Assembly: GCA_013397115.1 (NCBI GenBank)
Contig: VWZW01002569.1
Location: 2,533,645 to 2,597,644, forward strand
Origin: Edolisoma coerulescens
Taxonomy: Eukaryota > Chordata > Aves > Passeriformes > Campephagidae
Reading direction: 5' to 3'
Length of the DNA: 64,000 nucleotides
The position numbers were made by a program, and so were the translations under genes. Within the stretch, counting starts at the first letter, position 1; each line of letters starts with the position of its first letter. The notes beneath the pieces were generated by a model, which saw only the letters and a program-made list of their open reading frames with translations, was not told the origin of the DNA and ran no database searches. Of the stretch, positions 1 to 13,960 are shown piece after piece.

Positions 1-3000
1 GACCGTCTAAGTGAGGAAAAAAAAGACAAACATTTAGCTAATATGTGAGGTCATCTCAATGACTTATTATTGGGACCTTTTTGTTTGTTTGTTTACAGCT
101 GTTGCAAGAGAATTCCTTTCATTAAAGTATCACCTGGCTATGATTTCCAACAGAAAATATATTAACTGGAATTAAGTATGAAGACTACCAGGTATGCAGA
201 GCTGTGCTACAGAAATGTATTGCTATCTGGTCTTCTCCTGCATGTTATCCCATATTTTTAAAGTGTAAATGAGTGTCAGAAAGAGGAAAGTGAGGGTATA
301 AGACTGAGAGGAAAAATATGAAAAAAACGAAGTATCAAATAATCCTTGCTGAAGATATTTCTAAACAAAAAGAGAACTGGAGAAATAAAGCCCCATATAT
401 GACTCAGAATTAATTGCACTTGACTATTTATGAAATATATGAGCATTTCTATGAGCAAGAAGAGAAGAGTGCTTTCAGCAAGGGAGGAAGACTGACTGAA
501 TGACACACAAGCACCATTAGCCACAGCCCTTGGGGACCCAAACCAAACAGATCATTGCTCATATAAGAAGAAGAAGCCAAATAGGGTAGAAAATGTAGAA
601 GTTTGACAAACTACAGGGCTACGGTTTGACACTGCAAAGGATAAGAAGGAAAAGCAAAAAAGGACAGTAAGTAAGTGATGTCAGTGGTAGAAGAATCAGC
701 TGCATTACATGCACAGCCAGAGGTGCACAGTTCTGGGAATTTCTTATTTTGGAATGAACAGGGAACTGTTTTTGCTGAACCAGTGGCTACCAGCTCTGGA
801 GTGGTGTCTCCTTTACAAGCAGGCAATATTTCTGAACTGGGTTTCAACTGAGGGTCTTGGCAGAAACCAGTGTGGGTAACATAGGCGGATCCATTCTGGA
901 TGTATTTGTGGAAGCACAGGGATACACATGCCACCCAAACTTCTCAAACCTTTCAGTCCCAGGTGGACATGGTAGCAATCCAATGTGTACCATGTTTGGA
1001 TTCCAAACACTGATCATGTGTATCCTGCCCCCTTCTTCAGCGAATGAAACCCACAGGAAAACAAGATACTGACAGAGCTGTGCTCCTGCATTACAGCACA
1101 CTAGTATTAGGGTTTGTTAGGGCTTCTCTGCCTCTTACCTTCAACAAAGTCTTGAGTCTATCAGTGGGAAACCCTGTTTGGGGTTCAAACAAGGGGAAAA
1201 GGAGGCTTGATATGGTATTTGCTATGTACAATGTATGTGTGAGAAAGAAAAGAGAGTCAATTTCTACTGCATTTAAGGGTACAGATTTTAGCATCTTTAA
1301 TTTTCCTCCTCCCTCTATCACCTCTATAAAAGCAAGGCTGCTTTTAAAGGTGTTATTTTCTGTCTTATTTTTTCTTCATTTTCTGTGCACTATTCCTCTG
1401 TCATTCTCTCTGTCAGAAAAATCAATAGATACTAATACCATTACAGGGCAAGGAGTGTTACTTTTGCAATAACTTCTGGACACACAGACATGCAGTTTAT
1501 AATTTATCATATATCTTTGACCAACTCTTTTCCTCTTTGCTCTCTTCCATACCTCCCAGGGCCTCATACCAAGACCGGACAGTGCTGAGATGCCCTAATG
1601 CACATCTTTGTTTTACAAGAATCAAGTGGTCAGGAAAAAGTTTTCTGTTCATACAAATATAAAATCACCTTTGCTAAATATTACATTCACTTGTACAAGG
1701 CCTAGGCATAATGAAACTTGCTCCTTTGTTCGTGAGACAGATATATGTAACAACATTTCTACTCAAAATTCAACAACTAAACCCCCTGTGACAGTAAGTT
1801 TTGCCACATGGAAAATGGATTTCTTGTTTCATGGTATCTTTTCAGACTGCACTTCATATGCATTGCATTACAGGAAACAGTTATGTTGCAAGAATATTGT
1901 TACACTTTTATAGCTATATTATGAAATAGTGCAAAACGAAAGGAAAATGCTTTTTCAGTAGACCACCAAGACAGCATTGCACTTCAAGAGAATAAATAGT
2001 CCAGACCGATGCAGCATTCAAAAATCTTTCCTCTGCACAGTCATGGGTTTTCTTCAGACATTCAGAGTAAGGAATATTCTGCTGTAAGAGATAGAGATGC
2101 CACTTGTTACTGGGAAAGAAGTCTTTTTTAACGCTTTTTAAGACAGTTTTATGTGTCTCCAACAGGTCATTGACCTGATTTGCCATAAATATATTGCTGT
2201 TTCAACTACCTTAAAAACAGTAACAAAACCCAACAGGCATGGTCAGTCAGTCACGAAAATACACACATGTAACTGCCTCACAAGGTTGACATTTCTGTTA
2301 AAAGAGAAAATAATTAAAGCAATAGTTTAGAATTGCTCATTTTAATGCTGCCTAACCCATCACAAATAATACAAAAATTCTGTTGTGATTTTGAAATCAC
2401 TACACATTTTAAGTGAATGAAATAGGTGATGAAATATAAGGAAAAAGAGAGGCAGGCACATGTCTTTTTATATGATAGGAGAGTATTTGTACTATGTCAT
2501 TATCATTTGAGAGGGAAAGAGAGATATCTATCTGATGCATCGGTTTTGATAAGGAGGAGAGATGTGATTCTTCCTTCAGCAAATAGGTAACATAGATATA
2601 TACAGATTTTTCTTAACTTACAGCTACAAATATAGTGCATGTCTTCTCCTAATAGCTGGTGATGCAGTTTATAAGCTTCACCTCAGAAAGAGCAAATCTA
2701 ATATCCCCAGTAAATGTTCAGGAATTTTGTAGTGCTGGCGACATAATGTATCACAACAAAGGTGACCTAGAGGCACTGCAGCATGGCAGATACAGTATGT
2801 GCACAGCCTCTGGCATGTGCAGGTGCCAAAGAGGAGAAGAAAAAAGAAAATCCTTTCTCTTTAATTCACATCGTTCCCATTTCCTGAAAGACAGGATTAG
2901 GCACATATCATTTACACAAGCTCCTACAACGTAGGGAAACAGAAAGGGTCCTTTAGCTGCAGCAGTAATGGGAAATTCTCTATATTTTTCTTTACTTCAA

Positions 3001-6000
3001 GATTTGGAAGAGCTGTCTTGCAAATGAGGTCAAGATTGTAAGTGAGGTTAATACAAGTCTCCAACTGTTAAGAAGTGAAGACTCCTGGAAAATGGAGAAG
3101 AATTTTCTCATACTCTTTCAAAATAAAATTCACTTGTGAGGCCTTTAGAGACTCTAGTGCTTCACTTCTTCAATATGGCTAGAAGTATTTCATCTTGTTT
3201 CTACAGAATGAAGAGGAACAGGTAGAGGTAACATACACAGATCCTTTGCATCTCAAGTTATTTAGAACAGATGAATCTGAAGTTTCCTTATCCATCCTCA
3301 GAGGAGTTGTCTAAGGAGTTCAATATTCACAGTTATGTATTTTTAAGCAAAACACTTAAAATTATATCAGTAGCATACACGCTGATGGGTGTTTTATGTT
3401 CTGTTTATATAAAAGCCCATTCAAGTAACTGTGTTTCAGCCTTTGGGGATGGCAGGAAGGGAGGCTTTACTTGATGAACTGCACAGAGTTACCACTGAGG
3501 AGTCCCTGCACGCATCTCTAGCAATATAATTTTCATGTTCTTTCTTCAGCAGACAGCAGTATGGTCATTAGAGAATACAAGAAAGAGTTTTCCAAAGCTT
3601 AATAGGCTTCTGCCTTCTACATCTATCAGTACCTTGCCCACAAGTAGAAGCTTTTGTACTTGACTGTGGACCCACCAGTATGGGTTTGATCTACTTAGTT
3701 TAGGTTTTCTAGTTTTTCCCACCTTTCATGTCCGAAGAGGACGCTTTGAAAGTGCTACCCTGTACAGCATCACCTGGAGTTCAAAATTCAAAGAGTTTTC
3801 ACCTGGTGCTTAATTTTTCCCTTTCAGTTTCTCCATCCAGAAACTCCCTTCCCACTAGACAAGGATGACAAGTCCATCATTATGTACATGTATTATCCTC
3901 AGCTGAATTGTGTCTTTGGCAATCAGACTGTGGTAAATAAAAGGTATGGCCTAAAGAGGATTCTGCTTTAGTTCTTATTTGCTTGTAAAGCAGAGAAGAA
4001 AGAAAGGGATGATTCTTCTCTTCTTGTAAGAGGCAGGTATCAAAAGAAATAATTTAGTGTGGTAATTCTGTATCTACCAATCTGGTGTCTTTTCTAAGAC
4101 AGACTGTTCTGCAATACACTCATGTAACCCAATTATATGATTGTTTTTATCTTTTTATATGCATTTCTTTCTTCCCGATGGCAAAGTAATCATTGGACTG
4201 TGCACTTGGGCAAAGCAACCTCTTGGAGAAATTCTATTTGAGAGTTTTACCAAATTATAGCTGTATTTTAATAAGCCCATGATCCAACAGAGAACAAAGT
4301 AAACAGGAAAAGCTCTGCTGGAGCCAGACTCTCTCTGGGCTTTTCAGCTGTTTCTGTATGTAAAATGATTAGTACATGTTTACATATTCATGCATGGGGG
4401 AGAACAAGTCCAGATTTAACTGTCAATGTGTATATGTGCATACCACAGTACCAAATTTGTTGTTATTAAAAAAAAACCTAATAAACAAGGCTTTGTGAGT
4501 TTACTTTTCATTAGAAAAGCTCAATAAACACAAGAGCTGGCTTTCTCCTAATCTGCTCTCAGCAAATAACCTCAACACAATTTATTCTACCCAGTGAAAA
4601 TTTTCACTGTTTATCAGTTTAAAATTGATCGCTCTTTTCTTGTTTACTGTTGCAATAATGGGTCTGCAGCTGAAAGAAGAGAGGTTTATTCTTGTAAATA
4701 AAACAAACACAGTCATATTCATGTTAACATATTTCCCTGGTATTGTAGAGTTATAAAACTGGAGAAGGGGGGAGTGGGTTGCCACTGTGCAAATTTCTGT
4801 TAAATAGATGAAACAATTTCATGAAGTATGGCTTCCCAGTTCTGGCAGCTTCTGCCTGCCTTTATTCCACTCATATTTTACTGAATAAAATTGTCTTCTA
4901 CTATGCCTGCATCTCTAACTGTCTTGGTAAAGCAATATCCTGCTGGTCACAACATTAAGTTTTGCTGAAGTCATTGGTATCTCAGGGTATTCAACATCTC
5001 ACTTAGACTCTGATCCAAAATATACTGAGATAATTTATGCATTCCTCTAACCAGAATACGTTTCACATCACAACCACCTGGGCAGGCCCTTTTTCCACCA
5101 GGTATTCTGTAACAGTCTACACCATTTGCACTGAACTCAACTGTTCAGAAATCGTGGTGTTGACATGTGGCTAGCAAATTCCCTTATACCCAAGGAGTGC
5201 ACAACTGTATTACTGCTGCCTAAGGCCATGCACCCTTGAAGTCAAAGATGCCTCTTACAGCAATACCTAGGGGAGCTGGAATTGTTCCTTTGGTCAGCAT
5301 ACCCTGGCCAAACAACAGCCTTACAAACCCAATAGTGTCTGTAAGCTGCGAAAGTTGAAATCTTCAGAGGAAAAAAAGACTTGTATCACATTTGCTGGCA
5401 CAGTCATAAAAATTTTTCACCTACTCAAGTGAGTTCCAAGTGCCCTTCTCCAAAAATATCTCTTCTATGCTTTGTGGACTTTTCTAAATATCTGGCTTAT
5501 CTAAATTCGCCGCAGAAAAAACAGAAGCAAATTAAAGAACTGCATTAGAAAGAGTAGTCCCATCCTCTTAAGTATCGCTGCTTATTTTATGGGAGTCCAG
5601 CAGAGGTCATATGAGGGACAGCGACTTCTTTCAATACTCTTATCCCTCCATTCTCTCCCTTCTCCAGCGGCCACAGAGATAGTCTCAGAGGACAAAGGTT
5701 GGAGTGGGAATCACTCTAAGGAGCCTGGCTCATCCCCTGGGCTGCAGTCCATGATGTAGAATGGTCTCAAGCAATTGAACAAACAACTTGTCTCTAATGA
5801 TGCCCAGAACCTTGGGGACAGGCATTTCCACATGGACATGCTGGTCTAGCAAAGTACCTTGTCTCCTGCTCCATCTGTGTAATCTTTTCTCCACGGTGAA
5901 AACAATACAGCTGAGCTGAGCTTACCACCTTACCCACTGGGAACTCCTGACTGTTGAATGCCTAATACCACAGTCCTAATGCTGTGTGGAAAGGGGTTTT

Positions 6001-7965
6001 GATACTTAAAAAGTCTTCCCAAAGGTATTTGATTAAGTAGGTCAGTCTCTTGCCTAGTCAACACAGCTTCTTCACTTTACTACACAGCAGCCATTAGGCT
6101 GCACTTTTAAGCAGCATTTTCCCATTTAAATTATCTGTCTGCATTAAGGTAACAAAGAAATACATGAGACCTTTAACTGTTAATCTCTAGTCTTTCACAT
6201 CATTGGTACGGCCTTGCAAGTGCAAGCTGGTACCCAGCCTCAACTCTCACTGAGTTCACCTGAGCTGAAGATCTCGAGCATCTGTCTTACAACAGACACA
6301 CAGTGCAAATCATCCTTAGAGCCCCTGTATAACCCTTTTCCTTCTTTGCTGCCTACATCTTCTGACCCATCTGTTTTTAAAGTGATACCTCTGAGGGGAA
6401 GTGAAGGTTTGCTGTTATATCTTGCTTGTGCCCAACTGCCACTTTACTGCATAACCTCTACTTTGCTGCATTCTCCAGCAGTCCATTAAAGTTAGTTAAA
6501 AATGAAGCTTCTCTCTACAGTCCAGGTGGTTGACATTCGTTTTAGTTTCCTTTCCTGTATCTTAGGATTTAATAATAAAATTTCTACAGAAGATCTATCC
6601 CACAGAACTTTATTCCCAAACACTGAGGCTTTAGTTTATTTTGAAAAATCAAATGCATTTTATATTTATTTTTGTATTATTTTGGTATAACACCTTTTCA
6701 TTCCAATAATCACTTGGTTTAATTTTCTGCACTATACATATTTTTTTTTGTTCCCATCACCCAAGTAGCTGTTTAATGGTTAGCTACAAATTTGCATTTG
6801 TTTGATCTCAGGTGTCTTTCTGCCTAAAGAATTAGTGGTGCTTTTGATAATATATACTCCAAAGGTATATTGTTTTGAAAAACTCTTTTGACCTACTTGT
6901 TTCCATAATGTTTGAGGTTTCTGTCAATGTGATTTCTCTTTATCATTTTTCTTCCCTTCCCTTTACCAGAGGCTGATTTTCTTCTAACAACCTATTTCAA
7001 TTCAGTAAAACTCCCTTTATTTTTTAATTTTCTTAGGTTATTGAAGTCCCCAGATTCCAAAACCATTAATTTTACATTTTGTCAAATAGAAGGAAGTTCA
7101 GTCGATTTAAACAGAACCAGACTGAATAATCTTACCTATGCAGTGTCCTTTTTCCTTCACTTTGAAAAATTCAGCAACGGTAGATGAAATTCTTGTTCCT
7201 GTGACAGGCTGAAATGAAAATTAGAGTAAGTCTTATTTCATTAGATATGAAATATAAAACTCTTTGTCACTTTTTTAAAAAAATAAAAATTATTCATATC
7301 CCATTATATAAGTAACATGCAGACAGTCCTGATCCATCTAGTAGGCATTTTATTTTACAAAGACCCCAATCTTGCAATCCAATCTGAACAGAAGAGCCCT
7401 TTCACTTCCACTGAAAGCTAGTGAATCTGTTAGGCACTAGGCTTATAGAGGTGTTCTGGTACTTTAAAACGCAGACAGGCTCATAACAAAAATCTTTTAA
7501 AAATTTACAGAAAGTGAATTCCCACTGAAATAATTTCACTCCAGCTTATTTCTGTGTCTATAACACATGCCATTATATTTTAAATTAAACAAGGCAAAAA
7601 AATTGAAACATAATTTTAGTTAAAAAAAAAAAAAATTGAAATTTCTGTCCCATGGAACAAGAAAAGGATAATTTAGAGAATATTTGGGATATTTTTTTTA
7701 AAGACCTTTGAATGTGGAAGAAGACGATTCATCTCTCTGAACTCTGTCATGTGTTCAGAGATGTGGTGGGTACTGCATCGTTTCCTCTTCCAAACAACAC
7801 CAACTGCATGTGCTCACAAAGAGGCAAAAGGCTTCACTTTGCATGTGCACATACAATCCTTGCACCACTAGAGAACCAAGGCTGGGATTGCTAATTGCAG
7901 TTTTTTAAAAGGAGACTATTTCGTTGAAATGCAGAATAGCTTCATAGTCAATATAACATGCTTTC
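1..7965. other. Intergenic DNA, no gene seen
   Basis: AT-rich single-copy sequence with only short, unrelated open frames (under about 145 codons). None has a recognisable domain, splice context or similarity to a family I know. Short A and T runs occur, for example near 4470, 6740 and 7622. By conserved synteny with other amniotes (PPP2R3B next to SHOX) this is probably part of the gene-poor interval between those two genes, but nothing in the bases proves it. Confidence 0.6.
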
Positions 7966-8126
7966 AATCACAGAATCATAGAATGGTTTGGGTTGAAAGG
8001 GACCTTAAAGACTATCTACTTCCTATGCCACTGCCATGGGCAGGGACACTCTTCACTGGATGAGGTTGCTCAGAGCTGCATCCAACCTGGCCTTGAGCAC
8101 TTCCAGAGATAGGGCATTCGCAACTT
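7966..8126 (-). repeat. CR1 LINE 3' end fragment
   Basis: About 160 bp read as the reverse complement of a CR1 3' untranslated end. On the + strand it begins with the CR1 tail motif cacagaatcatagaatgg, followed by the typical ggttgaaagggacc, a tgccatgggcagggacac block and a caacctggccttgagcac block. The element is 5' truncated, as most CR1 copies are, and contains no coding sequence. Confidence 0.9.
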
Positions 8127-11100
8127 AATAATTATACAGCATTGCAAATACACCAAAAAGGCAATTACCAGATTTGGGTTATTACGCTGAGTGTGAAGAT
8201 TTTCTTTCCAGGTCATTTCTCAGAGATGACTGCATTTGTCTTCAAGAGTAACAACATTTTCAAATTACTTTTTACAGAATAGGAGAAAAACCTCACTAAG
8301 TTTTAGCCAACACTGGAGAAAACCCAAACTCAGAACTGGTACTTGCAGTATCAATGAAGGGCTCCTTAGAATTACAATATATTTGAATGTTTGGTTATAT
8401 ATGACACCATCTATTCTAACAAGAACGACTATAAATGGTTATGTAATGATAAATTATTAAAAAATATTACTTACCAAATACAGAAAGGTTTCTGTAAATA
8501 CCACAGTGACTTTTCCTTGGAAAGAACAAATGTTTAGGAAATGACTGCAAACTAAACTAACAAGTACAGACATAGAATAAGAACTCCTGAGATATCTCAA
8601 CCTAATTTTACAAATCACTGTGTAATTTACAGAGCAAGTTTATGAAGCTGCTAAATTAGCATTCCAGGATCTCACTGGAAATCTCCTTTCCTCTACCATT
8701 ACCCTCAGCATTAGCTCAAAGGCCTTTATCAAGAGCTCCTACCCAGAAGACACAGTGCAGTGATAGCAGTCGTGCAGCCGAGAACTGAGCAAGAGGAGCA
8801 GCTCTTGGCTAAATCACTGCCTGTTTCTGTAATTGTTAGTGTTTCTCAAGTGCCCACACTGGGCAAGGTCTCACTTATTTTATAGGTTCTTGGTATTTAC
8901 ACTAAAACAAATAAAGAGAAACATCAACATAAAGAGAAAATTAAGCATCTTTATGGCATAACACTATCGTGCTTCCACAATAATTTTGAACATTTATCAT
9001 TTAAAATTAGGAGTTAAGGAGGGAAAAGGGCAGAAATTGTTATCACAAACTGTCTTAGAGAAGAAACTGATTACAAACATTGGAGAAGTCTTCCTGAACA
9101 AGACAATTTTATCCATACAAATTGTTGTAATTAGGTATTCATTACCTCTCCCCACCACTGATGAAGAAGCTAAAACTGCAATGGTTAAGGCTATGAAGAA
9201 TTGGCCATTCCATGTTCATATGGATTCTTACTATCTCTTTATAACTGATTGAGAATGTTTTCTGATTTATACTTTAAAAAAAAAAAAGTTAAAACTGCTT
9301 GACAAATATTTCATTGTCCGTATACAGCTCACTGCTGCCACTTGTTTGGAAAACTGAAGGGTAAGTTGAAAAATGCACCTTTTCCATTTTCATCTCTAAT
9401 TGAATTCTCTCTTGACCCCCTTATTCCCCATGGCTGTATTTCAGGTTTTGATGATAAGAAAAAGAATTTTGTATTTGGATAATACAATTTTCTCACTTGC
9501 CTTCAGCGACCTTCAGCTCAATTTCCTCTCCCCAGAGACACTGTATATTATAGAATTGAATCAAATTCCTTATTCATAGAAAAAAAGTTCCAATTTAATC
9601 TGAATATTCAGCATTTTACACTGGTCAGGGTGATGGATGGCAAATTGAAATGCTTTTGGTTCAGGTAATCAAATGGTAGAATTCAGACTTGTATTGAAAA
9701 AAATAATGAAGTCTATTCAATATTCTCATAAGGTGCAAAAAATGCACATTACACGGTAGAATGGGGGCTTTTTCTTATTATCTAACCAATAACATCTCCA
9801 CTGCAAAAAACATAGTAAAACATTAAGAATTTATGTAGGTTAGAACATGTGAAAAGCAGCCACCTTTGGGGGAAAATGCAGGCATCCTTCTAAGAGTGCT
9901 CAGATGAACGAGTACAAAACTGGGGGAAGAACAGACCTGATCTCAGTATGTACCTGCAATATTGAATGGTGGGTTACTGAAGCCTTTTAATATGTTTTAA
10001 ATGCTTTTTGAGAAAGAAACACAGCCCTTTTAATCACTTCAAGTTGTTTGATATACTAAACCACTGCAATGTTTCATTTCCATCCCTGAAAGTTTTTTCA
10101 AGTAATGTCATCAGGTATCTCATTATTTCCAAAGGACTACCATTTCATTTTGGAAAATCCTCTTGCTACTTGTGAAGTTCAACCCCAAAACAATTGATTT
10201 GAACAACACCAGCTTGGCACCATGCTACTGATGAAACTTACTTGGACATTTGGGCTTGGACAAGATGTCTCCAGGAAAACAAGAGGATAATGACGCTGCA
10301 TAAATTTGGTTTGGTTTAAAAATTCTATCAATATTCACTTCCTTCCCTTCTAGAGGTGCACGGAATTATGCTGTTTGGTTTTCAAATACTGTATACCAGT
10401 TATTTCTTTTCCAATTATTTGGAGTATTTAAGCCACAAGGAATGCCTAACTAGAGGCACCGCTAGCATTTAATTAAAAATGCAATGCAGCAACCTAAATA
10501 TTAAGGCGCTGTGTTAAAAATGAGCCCTAGGCTGCCCTTATTGACTGCACTACAATTTGTGCCTCCTCCGTGTTTCTGCTCTCACCTGACACACACAAAC
10601 CTGGTGCACAGACATTATCCAGGACAGCATGATGAGGGGAACTCCTGTTCAGAGTAACTTCCCCATACCTGGCAGACACAAGTTGACCTTCACAACTGGG
10701 GAAGAACATTTTTCATCATTTTTCCTTCCTCCACACCACAAGCAGCAGCGCTCAGACTTGATCTTCCCCTGCGGAAACACAGAGCTCTGCATGATGCTGG
10801 CCATGCTCACAGGGCATTTGTGTTCTCTAAGTAACCTATGGGTGGAGTTCGCCTTATCAGCTTGTGCAGTTTCACAGCCACAGGGTAAAGATGGGGCAGA
10901 AGGCAAGTGGGAAAAGTATGCACAGAAGCACTCTCAGGAGCAGGATAAGTGCTCAGACTATCAAGGACAATGGCTTTTTTAGAAATATTTAGAAGTTAAA
11001 GCTCTTAACGTTGAACTAACTTTTAAACTAAGAGACATTGGCAGAAAACGGTGAATGCCAGCAAGAACTTGTGACCCACCAGCAGTCGTGGAGAGAAGAG

Positions 11101-13299
11101 CTGAACCTAAGAAGACACATATATTCATTTCAGTCAAGGCCCAGGTTAAAAAAAAAAAATTGCGTTTTTTCAACCTTTCCTGTAAGAGCAATTTAGGAAC
11201 CAAACATTACATGCACCACTGTATGGCGTAAGGGTGGTTCTGCAATGGAAGCCGCTAACAGGTACACTGATGAACAAGAAAATAGAGCCCAACTACTATT
11301 CCCAGATCCCTTACATCTTCAGGACTTGCAGGAATGTAAGTAATTAAAATGCTGTATTTTATAGGCTAAAGTGAATAGATACCAAATAGATACACAAAGT
11401 TTGAAGTGTTTATACAATCAGAAAAACAAACATGAACTTAGGATGTCATAGAAGAGGAATTAAGCATGTGATTTTGAAGTAATTCAAGAAGCAGCTTGTT
11501 CTCTGTCCTGAACAGGATGGAAAACAAGCGCATAGTTCTGACTAATCTATTATCTGCATTTCAAGGTCCAGAACACTACGGACATTTGCTGCATTAGCTT
11601 ATTTCTGCTGAGAATTATTTGGAATGTCTTTTGTGAACACCTCTATGGGAATATGTGCAGTATAAAACACATGTGATAGCAATTTTTACCACACAGTAAA
11701 AAGTTAAATTAGAAAAATATTTTTATTTTGTTGAAAAGTTGCATTCCAATCTTGCTCCTTCCAGAAAAGTTCTTAGTACCAGTCCTTGTAGAAGGGCTAA
11801 GTACTGAGTCAGGACAGTCAAGCTATGTGAGGAGGAGCTTAAAAGTCAGGAAACAGCAGCATTGAAATACTAATACAAGCTGGTTTCATGTTACCATGGG
11901 GACTATTCCCAAAGGCCATATTAGCCTATGGCCACTAAGCCCCATGGTGGAATTTTCACAACCAAGGGATACCAACAGGCTCTTCTGGAGGGCAGTTCAG
12001 ATCAGGAAACCAGCTCCAGCCCAGAGGAGTCTGCATCACCCAGATAAATTTAGCCACTGTGAATACTCTTCATACATTCAAATTACATTCTTTAGCTGCA
12101 ACTATTTTGCCCAGGATCATGTGGAACATTTTGCAAGCTTTGTCTTCTTCCAGTGTGCACTTTTCTCATTTCCATAATAGTCCAGTATTGGATCTATACC
12201 TTGGCAGTTGCTGACTGCTGTCACATTCACTTCTTTTTTCAGCTGGCAGTATTAAAAGGTAAATGTTAATTACAGGGACTACTTCTCTAACCTTGTCTCT
12301 GGGACAGAATATTTAGCTGGGAACAGTATCGTTCATCACAGCTGCAGGCTATTTGAGAAATGCTTCTTAAAAGCCAGACTCCTTGTCTGCTGGATATGCT
12401 GCCTCACTGAGGACTGCGGAAGTAATGCAGCTCAAGGTAGCGATTGTTGGTGCCCCTCCAGTGCTCCTTTCAGACCAAAGGACAAACACGGTTGTGACAG
12501 TGTGCAAAATACTCTGGCCCAGCGCTCAAGGGGCTTTTGTTCTTCCTCTGTGTGCTAACCCCAGTGAGCACGGAGAGGAGCAGAGGTTCCCATGTTAGCT
12601 GGCACAGCACGCATGAGCTGCTGATACGCTCTGAGTGCACGCCAGCTTGGGTAGCAATTTAATAAAGCAGCTGAAGCTAATGCCATTTTTTGGCACCACA
12701 TAAGAGAGTTTGTTGCAGGGTCACATATATGCATATAAAGGGTCATGTACCAGCAAATTTTCAGGAAATAGTAGACATGCACATTATTAGACTGAATTGC
12801 TGTCTGGCTCCAATACCTAAAATATGTAGCCAACTCTTAACCCTACGTCTCAGCATTCTGATGCACTTAAATCAGAAAAACGTGTAGGGTTTCTGTGTCT
12901 TACGTGAAGTTTCTAAAGTAGGAGAAGAATACCAAGATAGCAGCTCCAGATTCTATACAGAAATACTTGAAGAGCAATACTGCTGGAATTAGTGCCACCA
13001 GTGACACAATACTTGATTAATAAACACTTTTCAAAATCTGAGATTGCCTCTAAAATCTGATTTTAAAGAAATCAATCTGGGGCTCATATTTTCTTTTCAA
13101 TTAGGATTTTTGAACCACTAATTTTGTATTTCCAATACTTTCTTTCCAACTACAAGGACTCCTTTTAACATGCATGTTAAATGGAAGATAACATTATTTC
13201 ATAATCATGGGACTCTGGAGCTTTATAGGAAAAACACTAAATCTTATTAAACTTGTGATAAAATTATTGGTGTTGGCAACCTTGCAGACATATGCCTAG
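8127..13299. other. Intergenic DNA, no gene seen
   Basis: AT-rich sequence with no recognisable gene or repeat family. The longest open frame (10,629-10,982 on the + strand) has no protein-like features and a counter-strand frame of similar size. Poly(A) runs lie near 9275 and 11,148. Confidence 0.55.
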
Positions 13300-13960
13300 A
13301 GCTGCACAGTGTTTTCCTCCTCTAACTACTGTAAGTAAAATGACTTTAATGAGAGCAAAAGAATGTGGCTCTGTCTGCCCAGAATCTTTCGGAATTTTCA
13401 CTTTTCCCTAATGAAAATGAAAACAAATACTTTTCTTTTTTTTTCCTGTAAGCTTTTATGGACATTTGAACTGACTTTTGTAATGAAGAAGGATTAAGCA
13501 AACTCAGGAAAATTATAAATGTGGTTTGTATTAGTGTACTAATTAGCTCATAAATTTAGAAATAGTTAATCTTTTAGTTTTGCTGAATGAAAATAGCGGT
13601 CAAATTGCAGATCAGATCTTGTAAATGGAGTAATGCAGTGGTGAATTAAACTCCCCAGAGCATAGGTGTCTGATCTCATAGCATTATGAAAACTGGAAAT
13701 CTTGCTACTGGCTTTGAAGAGCACAAGGTGAATTTAGCCAAAGTTGTAAAATATTACTCAAGCAGCCAGATACTTAGCAGATAATAATAATAAAAAAAGT
13801 TATTTATTAGGTGTGTACTTCTCATTGTATTGTAATCCAACAACTAAGTATATTAATTATTTTTAGTTCCGTGAGCTAATTAGAGCAGTGGTAGCTGGCA
13901 AAATTCTGTGGTTTACTGCAGTTTCTATTTAATGTATGTAAATATGTACATGGATGTTCA
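13300..13960. promoter_or_regulatory. Candidate noncoding element with homeodomain sites
   Basis: This AT-rich stretch contains three exact TAATTA homeodomain cores at 13,540-13,545, 13,854-13,859 and 13,877-13,882, plus several single TAAT cores (for example near 13,480 and 13,630). The last two palindromic cores are 23 bp apart, about two helical turns. No open frame or repeat family explains the stretch. Distal limb and brain enhancers are known in the interval upstream of SHOX in amniotes, so a developmental enhancer is possible. AT-rich DNA produces such cores by chance, so this is only a candidate. Confidence 0.25.

Noticed and set aside
611..1472. Overlapping frames of 85-142 codons near the left edge
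   Set aside because: Frames of similar length on both strands, no family motif, no splice or promoter context.
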